Source: Candidatus Fermentibacteraceae bacterium (GTDB taxonomy: Bacteria; Fermentibacterota; Fermentibacteria; Fermentibacterales; JCC-6). From it: a stretch of DNA of 9,875 bases. The notes under the pieces were generated by a model. That model saw only the letters and a program-made list of their open reading frames with translations. It was not told the DNA's origin and did no database searches. The translations under genes and the position numbers were made by a program. The stretch is taken from NCBI GenBank assembly GCA_030596465.1, contig JAUVJW010000047.1, positions 1 to 9,875 of the forward strand, in the 5' to 3' direction. Below, in pieces: positions 7,264 to 9,875 of the stretch. The stretch's first letter is position 1, and every line of letters begins with the position of its first letter.

Positions 7264-7354
7264 GGAGAGGTGGCCGAGCTGGTTTAAGGCGTACGCCTGC
7301 TAAGCGTATGTAGGGGAAACTCTACCGAGGGTTCGAATCCCTCCTTCTCCGCCA
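7264..7354 (+). tRNA. tRNA-Ser, anticodon GCT (reads AGC/AGU)
   Basis: A complete class II tRNA folds here. The acceptor stem is GGAGAGG (7264-7270) with CTTCTCC (7344-7350, one G-U pair), the discriminator is G7351 and CCA is encoded (7352-7354). The anticodon stem TACGC/GCGTA encloses loop CTGCTAA with anticodon GCT at 7299-7301. The long variable arm forms GTAGGG/CTCTAC with a GAAA loop, diagnostic for serine here. The T arm is GAGGG-TTCGAAT-CCCTC. It stands alone between divergent hydF and convergent PH-domain genes and has its own upstream promoter, so it is probably a single-gene transcript. Confidence 0.97.
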
Positions 7355-7412
7355 TTCAACTGCGACTAAATACGCATACTATCCCGGATTTTTCAACTAT
7401 GGAATAGCCACC

Positions 7413-7435
7413 AGAAGACATCCAGGTCTTTTTAT
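7413..7435 (+). terminator. Weak candidate terminator after tRNA-Ser
   Basis: A short hairpin (AGAAGAC 7413-7419 with GTCTTTT 7426-7432, loop ATCCAG, one G-U pair) runs into a T tract about 60 bases beyond the tRNA. The stem has only two G-C pairs and uses some of the T residues, so it would be a poor intrinsic terminator. No better candidate is visible in the gap 7355-7472. Confidence 0.25.
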
Positions 7436-7472
7436 CTCTGCCCGGAATTTGTGGATAGCCGCAGGCTCACAT

Positions 7473-7943
7473 TCATCCATTAATACTCTGTATGAATTGC
7501 AGCGGGTCTTCGGGAGTAACTATAATTCTGAAATCGTCTTCTTCACTGGTTATAGAAACTGCATGGCTCCAATTGGTGGCATAAGCTTTGAAATTACCGA
7601 GCTTCCTGTTTCTGAATCCTCCGGTATAACCAAACAGTCCACCGTTCCCCATTATCTTTAGAAGCCCATCCTTGATCTCCGGTTCTTTCTGCGCCAAAGC
7701 TCCCGGAGGCAAAACAATTGTTGTTTTCCACAGAGGTCTTACCACAATAAGATTGTTGTTTTCCAGAAAATAGCCCGTTACTGAAAAAAGCCAGGTTACG
7801 AAGAGAATCACAGGCAGAATAGCCACAATGTACATTATCATTCCTGGAATAAATGGAAGAACTCCTGCTGCTACAATCATCAGTACAGTTACCACTCTGG
7901 CCATGGTATCCATGGGAGCTGTCTTGAAATTACCTGAAATCAT
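7473..7943 (-). CDS. Two-TM bacterial PH-domain protein
   Basis: This 156-residue protein has two hydrophobic segments (about 17-33 and 36-57) followed by a small soluble domain. The soluble part, with a central GGLFGYTGGFRNRKLGNF block, AYATNW and the ending IIVTPEDPLQFIQSI, matches the pattern of bacterial pleckstrin-homology-like domains (PF10882-like, from memory). Such proteins are membrane-anchored and mostly uncharacterised. Both termini should lie on the same membrane face, with the PH part probably cytoplasmic. AAGGAAG precedes the ATG at good spacing. The start overlaps the cupin stop by 14 bp, so the two are very likely cotranscribed. Biochemical role is unknown. Confidence 0.82.
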   Translation of the reverse strand: MISGNFKTAPMDTMARVVTVLMIVAAGVLPFIPGMIMYIVAILPVILFVTWLFSVTGYFLENNNLIVVRPLWKTTIVLPPGALAQKEPEIKDGLLKIMGNGGLFGYTGGFRNRKLGNFKAYATNWSHAVSITSEEDDFRIIVTPEDPLQFIQSING

Positions 7944-8196
7944 AGTGCTTCCTTATTGTTGAATGGATTCTCCATACGCATTTCATGCCGCATGTAAAGA
8001 ACACGAGATCCCCCGGACCTATTTTCACAGGGTCTCCGTCTTGTGGTGTAATTGTAGCTTCCCCCGAAAGAATGTAACAGATTTCTTCCATATCGTATTC
8101 CCAGGGAAACTCGGACTCTTCTTTCTCCCAGATGGGCCAGCTCAACACATCAAGTTCTTCCAGTATCTGGTCTGTGGGTTTTTCTACTTTTATCAT
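7930..8196 (-). CDS. Small cupin-domain protein (DUF861/EutQ-like)
   Basis: This is an 88-residue single-domain cupin. The segment SWPIWEKEESEFPWEYDMEE (19-38), then CYILSGEATITP (40-51) and IGPGDLVFFTCGMKCVW (59-75), is the typical pattern of the Cupin_3/DUF861 family, related to (S)-ureidoglycine aminohydrolase and EutQ domains but much shorter and without their partner domain. The usual cupin HxH metal motif is not evident, so it may bind a ligand without metal. The function of these short members is unknown; a small-molecule binding role is an inference. The ATG has a clear GGGGAGG site five bases upstream. It is divergent from gltX across 66 bp and overlaps the PH-domain gene downstream by 14 bp. 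Confidence 0.88.
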   Translation of the reverse strand: MIKVEKPTDQILEELDVLSWPIWEKEESEFPWEYDMEEICYILSGEATITPQDGDPVKIGPGDLVFFTCGMKCVWRIHSTIRKHYDFR

Positions 8197-8222
8197 TGTG
8201 CCCTCCCCGTCCGCTTTGATGT

Positions 8223-8252
8223 ATTATAGCCATCATTAGTTCATCATGAAAA
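8223..8252 (-). promoter_or_regulatory. Promoter for the cupin/PH-domain pair
   Basis: On the minus strand TTTTCA (8252-8247, four of six -35 matches) is 18 bases from a perfect TATAAT (8228-8223). A start near 8215 would give a leader of about 20 bases with the GGGGAGG ribosome site. The top strand reads TATTAT at 8222-8227, so the same bases could also act as a -10 for divergent gltX, though no good top-strand -35 is seen. Confidence 0.6.
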
Positions 8253-8262
8253 GGCGGTAATT

Positions 8263-9741
8263 ATGAAGGTAAGAACCAGGCTTGCTCCATCTCCCACGGG
8301 CGACCCTCATGTGGGTACCGCATACCAGGCTCTGTTTGGTTATGTGTGGGCCAAAGTTAATGGGGGAGAGTTTGTTCTCAGGATTGAAGATACGGATCAG
8401 GAAAGATCTACCGAGGCTTCGGAAGCGGCAATTCTGGAAAGTTTGAAGTGGATCGGGATCACATGGGATGAGGGTCCGGATGTAGGCGGTCCCTATGGAC
8501 CCTACAGACAAAGTGATCGCTTGGATATTTATAAAAAACATATCGATATGCTCATCCAAAAGGGGCACGCATACTCATGCTTCTGCACAAAGGAACGGCT
8601 GGATACTGTCCGCAAAAAATTGATCGAAGAGAAAGCCCCGAACAGAGGGTACGATAGAAAATGTCGGGATCTTTCGCCGAACGAAGCTGCGAAACGAATT
8701 GCAGCCGGTGAGCCCTATGTAGTGAGAATGAAGATTCCACTGGAAGGCGAATGTCTCTTTAACGATCTCCTGCGAGGCGAAATCCGAAAAGACTGGGCTT
8801 CAATTGACGATCAGGTTATTATGAAAGCAGACGGTTTCCCAACTTATCACCTTGCTGTTGTTGTGGATGATCACCTCATGGAGATTACACACATCATTCG
8901 TGGCGAGGAATGGATCAACTCTGTTCCCAAGCATGTACTGCTGTATCAGTTCTTCGGCTGGGAACCTCCGGTGTACTGTCATCTGCCCCTGCTTCGAAAT
9001 CCCGATAAATCCAAACTGTCCAAGCGGAAAAATCCCACTTCCATCAACTACTACAGAAAAGCCGGATACCTTCCGGAGGCTCTTCTGAACTATCTGGGAA
9101 TGATGGGCTGGCATATGCCTGACGGATCCGAAAAGTTTTCTGTTCAGGACATGATAAAAAGTTTTGATCTTACAGATATTTCTCTTGGGAGTCCTGTTTT
9201 TGATAGAACAAAGCTCAGATGGCTTAATGGCAGATACATCAGAGAAGACAATTCTGTTTCTGATCTTACTGATAAGCTGCAGGAATGGGCTCTTAATCCC
9301 GATTACATCGCCAGAGTTACTGCTGTGGTGGCTTCCCGACTCGAAACACTTTCAGACTGGGGTTACTTTACAGCAATGTTTTTTAGTGATTCCGTACCTG
9401 TAACTGAGGGACTTCTCGCGGTTAAAGACATGGAGAAAAGCCAGGTTATTGAACTTCTTCAGTTGACTTTATGGAAGCTTGAGAAAGTCAGAGACTGGAA
9501 CAGTGCTTCTATTTCTTCCATACTGAAAGAGGTGGCAGAGCTGTTCGAGCTTAAACTCAAAGTCCTTACCAGCCCCCTTTACGGAGCCATCTGCGGAAGC
9601 AAAGTAGCCCCTCCTCTTTTCGATTCCATGGAGGTTCTTGGAAGTGACCTTTGCCGGACAAGAATAACCGCCGCAATGAATGTACTGGGAGGGCTTTCCG
9701 GGAAAAAACTGAAGAAGCTGGAAAAGAAATACAGGACTTGA
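8263..9741 (+). CDS. gltX: Glutamyl-tRNA synthetase
   Basis: GluRS attaches glutamate to tRNA-Glu in the cytoplasm. The 492-residue length is within the usual bacterial range (about 470-500). The class I HIGH motif appears as HVGT (16-19) within APSPTGDPHVGT, followed by LRIEDTDQERS; the KMSKS motif is KLSKR (251-255), a common GluRS form, followed by KNPTSINYYRKAGYLPEALL. A zinc-type insertion is visible with C106, C108, Y130 and C134 (CxC then YxxxC). The C-terminal anticodon-binding domain covers roughly 320-492. AAGGCGGT precedes the ATG. It is divergent from the cupin gene, and a tRNA-Glu gene follows 41 bases after the stop. Whether it also charges tRNA-Gln (non-discriminating) is not decidable here, since no GatCAB or GlnRS gene is in view. 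Confidence 0.97.
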   Translation: MKVRTRLAPSPTGDPHVGTAYQALFGYVWAKVNGGEFVLRIEDTDQERSTEASEAAILESLKWIGITWDEGPDVGGPYGPYRQSDRLDIYKKHIDMLIQKGHAYSCFCTKERLDTVRKKLIEEKAPNRGYDRKCRDLSPNEAAKRIAAGEPYVVRMKIPLEGECLFNDLLRGEIRKDWASIDDQVIMKADGFPTYHLAVVVDDHLMEITHIIRGEEWINSVPKHVLLYQFFGWEPPVYCHLPLLRNPDKSKLSKRKNPTSINYYRKAGYLPEALLNYLGMMGWHMPDGSEKFSVQDMIKSFDLTDISLGSPVFDRTKLRWLNGRYIREDNSVSDLTDKLQEWALNPDYIARVTAVVASRLETLSDWGYFTAMFFSDSVPVTEGLLAVKDMEKSQVIELLQLTLWKLEKVRDWNSASISSILKEVAELFELKLKVLTSPLYGAICGSKVAPPLFDSMEVLGSDLCRTRITAAMNVLGGLSGKKLKKLEKKYRT

Positions 9742-9766
9742 CAAAAACACGCCTGGGACAGATATT
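9738..9766 (+). promoter_or_regulatory. Sigma70-type promoter for tRNA-Glu, overlapping the gltX stop codon
   Basis: A perfect TTGACA (9738-9743) is 17 bases from GATATT (9761-9766, four of six matches). The gltX stop TGA (9739-9741) lies inside the -35 box. A start near 9773 would be about 10 bases before the mature tRNA. The bases between -10 and start are GC-rich (TCGCCCTC), which often accompanies stringent control; that is an inference. Confidence 0.7.
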
Positions 9767-9782
9767 TCGCCCTCGGCGCAGT

Positions 9783-9857
9783 GCTCCCATCGTCTATCGG
9801 CTAGGACGCTGGCCTCTCACGCCGGAAAGCGGGGTTCGATTCCCCGTGGGAGCGCCA
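9783..9857 (+). tRNA. tRNA-Glu, anticodon CTC
   Basis: A complete cloverleaf is present. Acceptor stem GCTCCCA (9783-9789) pairs with TGGGAGC (9847-9853), the discriminator is G9854 and CCA is encoded (9855-9857). The D stem is GTCT/GGAC. The anticodon stem CTGGC/GCCGG encloses loop CTCTCAC with anticodon CTC (9816-9818), reading GAG. The T arm is CGGGG-TTCGATT-CCCCG. It lies just downstream of gltX, whose product should charge it, and has its own promoter while also being reachable by read-through. Further tRNA genes could follow beyond the window; the remaining 18 bases hold no terminator. Confidence 0.97.
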
Positions 9858-9875
9858 AAGAAAACAAACACCTCC

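Noticed and set aside
8246..8260. Tiny reading frame ATG-AAA-AGG-CGG-TAA ending two bases before the gltX start, suggestive of a leader peptide
   Set aside because: It has no ribosome site of its own and its codons simply coincide with the gltX Shine-Dalgarno region AAGGCGG; four codons are expected by chance.
9768..9778. CGCC-CTC-GGCG hairpin between gltX and tRNA-Glu as a terminator
   Set aside because: Only four pairs, no T tract; it lies in the start region of the tRNA promoter.
9469..9790. Two overlapping antisense open frames at the gltX 3' end
   Set aside because: They cover the gltX anticodon-binding domain and the tRNA-Glu promoter, have no recognisable motif, and are best explained as chance frames.
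1..9875. Mobile element, prophage, CRISPR array or defence island
   Set aside because: No transposase, integrase, terminal repeats, direct repeat arrays or known defence domains were seen on either strand; gene content is housekeeping-like.

Overview
The window is an ordinary, densely packed bacterial chromosome segment of moderate GC content (about 47% by eye). It carries nine protein genes and two tRNA genes. Gene spacing is very tight: five overlapping junctions, and intergenic gaps of roughly 40-120 bp. I see no insertion sequence, phage gene, CRISPR array or long repeat. The [FeFe]-hydrogenase maturation GTPase HydF points to an anaerobic or fermentative organism. LexA, a bacterial-type GluRS and CCA-encoding tRNA genes show it is a bacterium. 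I cannot assign a phylum; the exported, lysine-poor hypothetical protein gives a faint resemblance to poorly cultured fermentative lineages, but that is only a guess.

Layout. At 1-525 (+) lies the C-terminal part of lexA, cut by the window edge. It meets a HAD phosphatase at 515-1147 (-) tail to tail. A 41-bp divergent gap separates that gene from a three-gene cluster on the + strand: a Cof-type HAD phosphatase (1189-2016), a calcineurin-like metallophosphoesterase (2013-2720) and an ABC-F ATPase (2720-4639). All three are joined by overlapping stop/start codons. The ABC-F gene ends tail to tail, with a 4-bp overlap, against a minus-strand pair: hydF (5829-7145) followed by an ATGA-coupled exported protein of unknown function (4636-5832).

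Next comes a tRNA-Ser(GCT) gene at 7264-7354 with a near-consensus sigma70-type promoter. It is followed by a minus-strand pair, a small DUF861-type cupin (7930-8196) and a two-TM bacterial PH-domain protein (7473-7943). gltX (GluRS, 8263-9741) is divergent from the cupin. Its stop codon lies inside the -35 box of a promoter for tRNA-Glu(CTC) at 9783-9857, so the synthetase sits directly beside a tRNA it charges.

The functions are mainly housekeeping: SOS control, phosphate-ester hydrolysis, ribosome-associated ATPase, hydrogenase maturation, and glutamate/serine decoding. I found no clear novel defence or biosynthetic system. The most under-described items are the HydF-coupled, acidic, almost lysine-free exported protein and the coupled phosphatase/phosphoesterase/ABC-F cluster.
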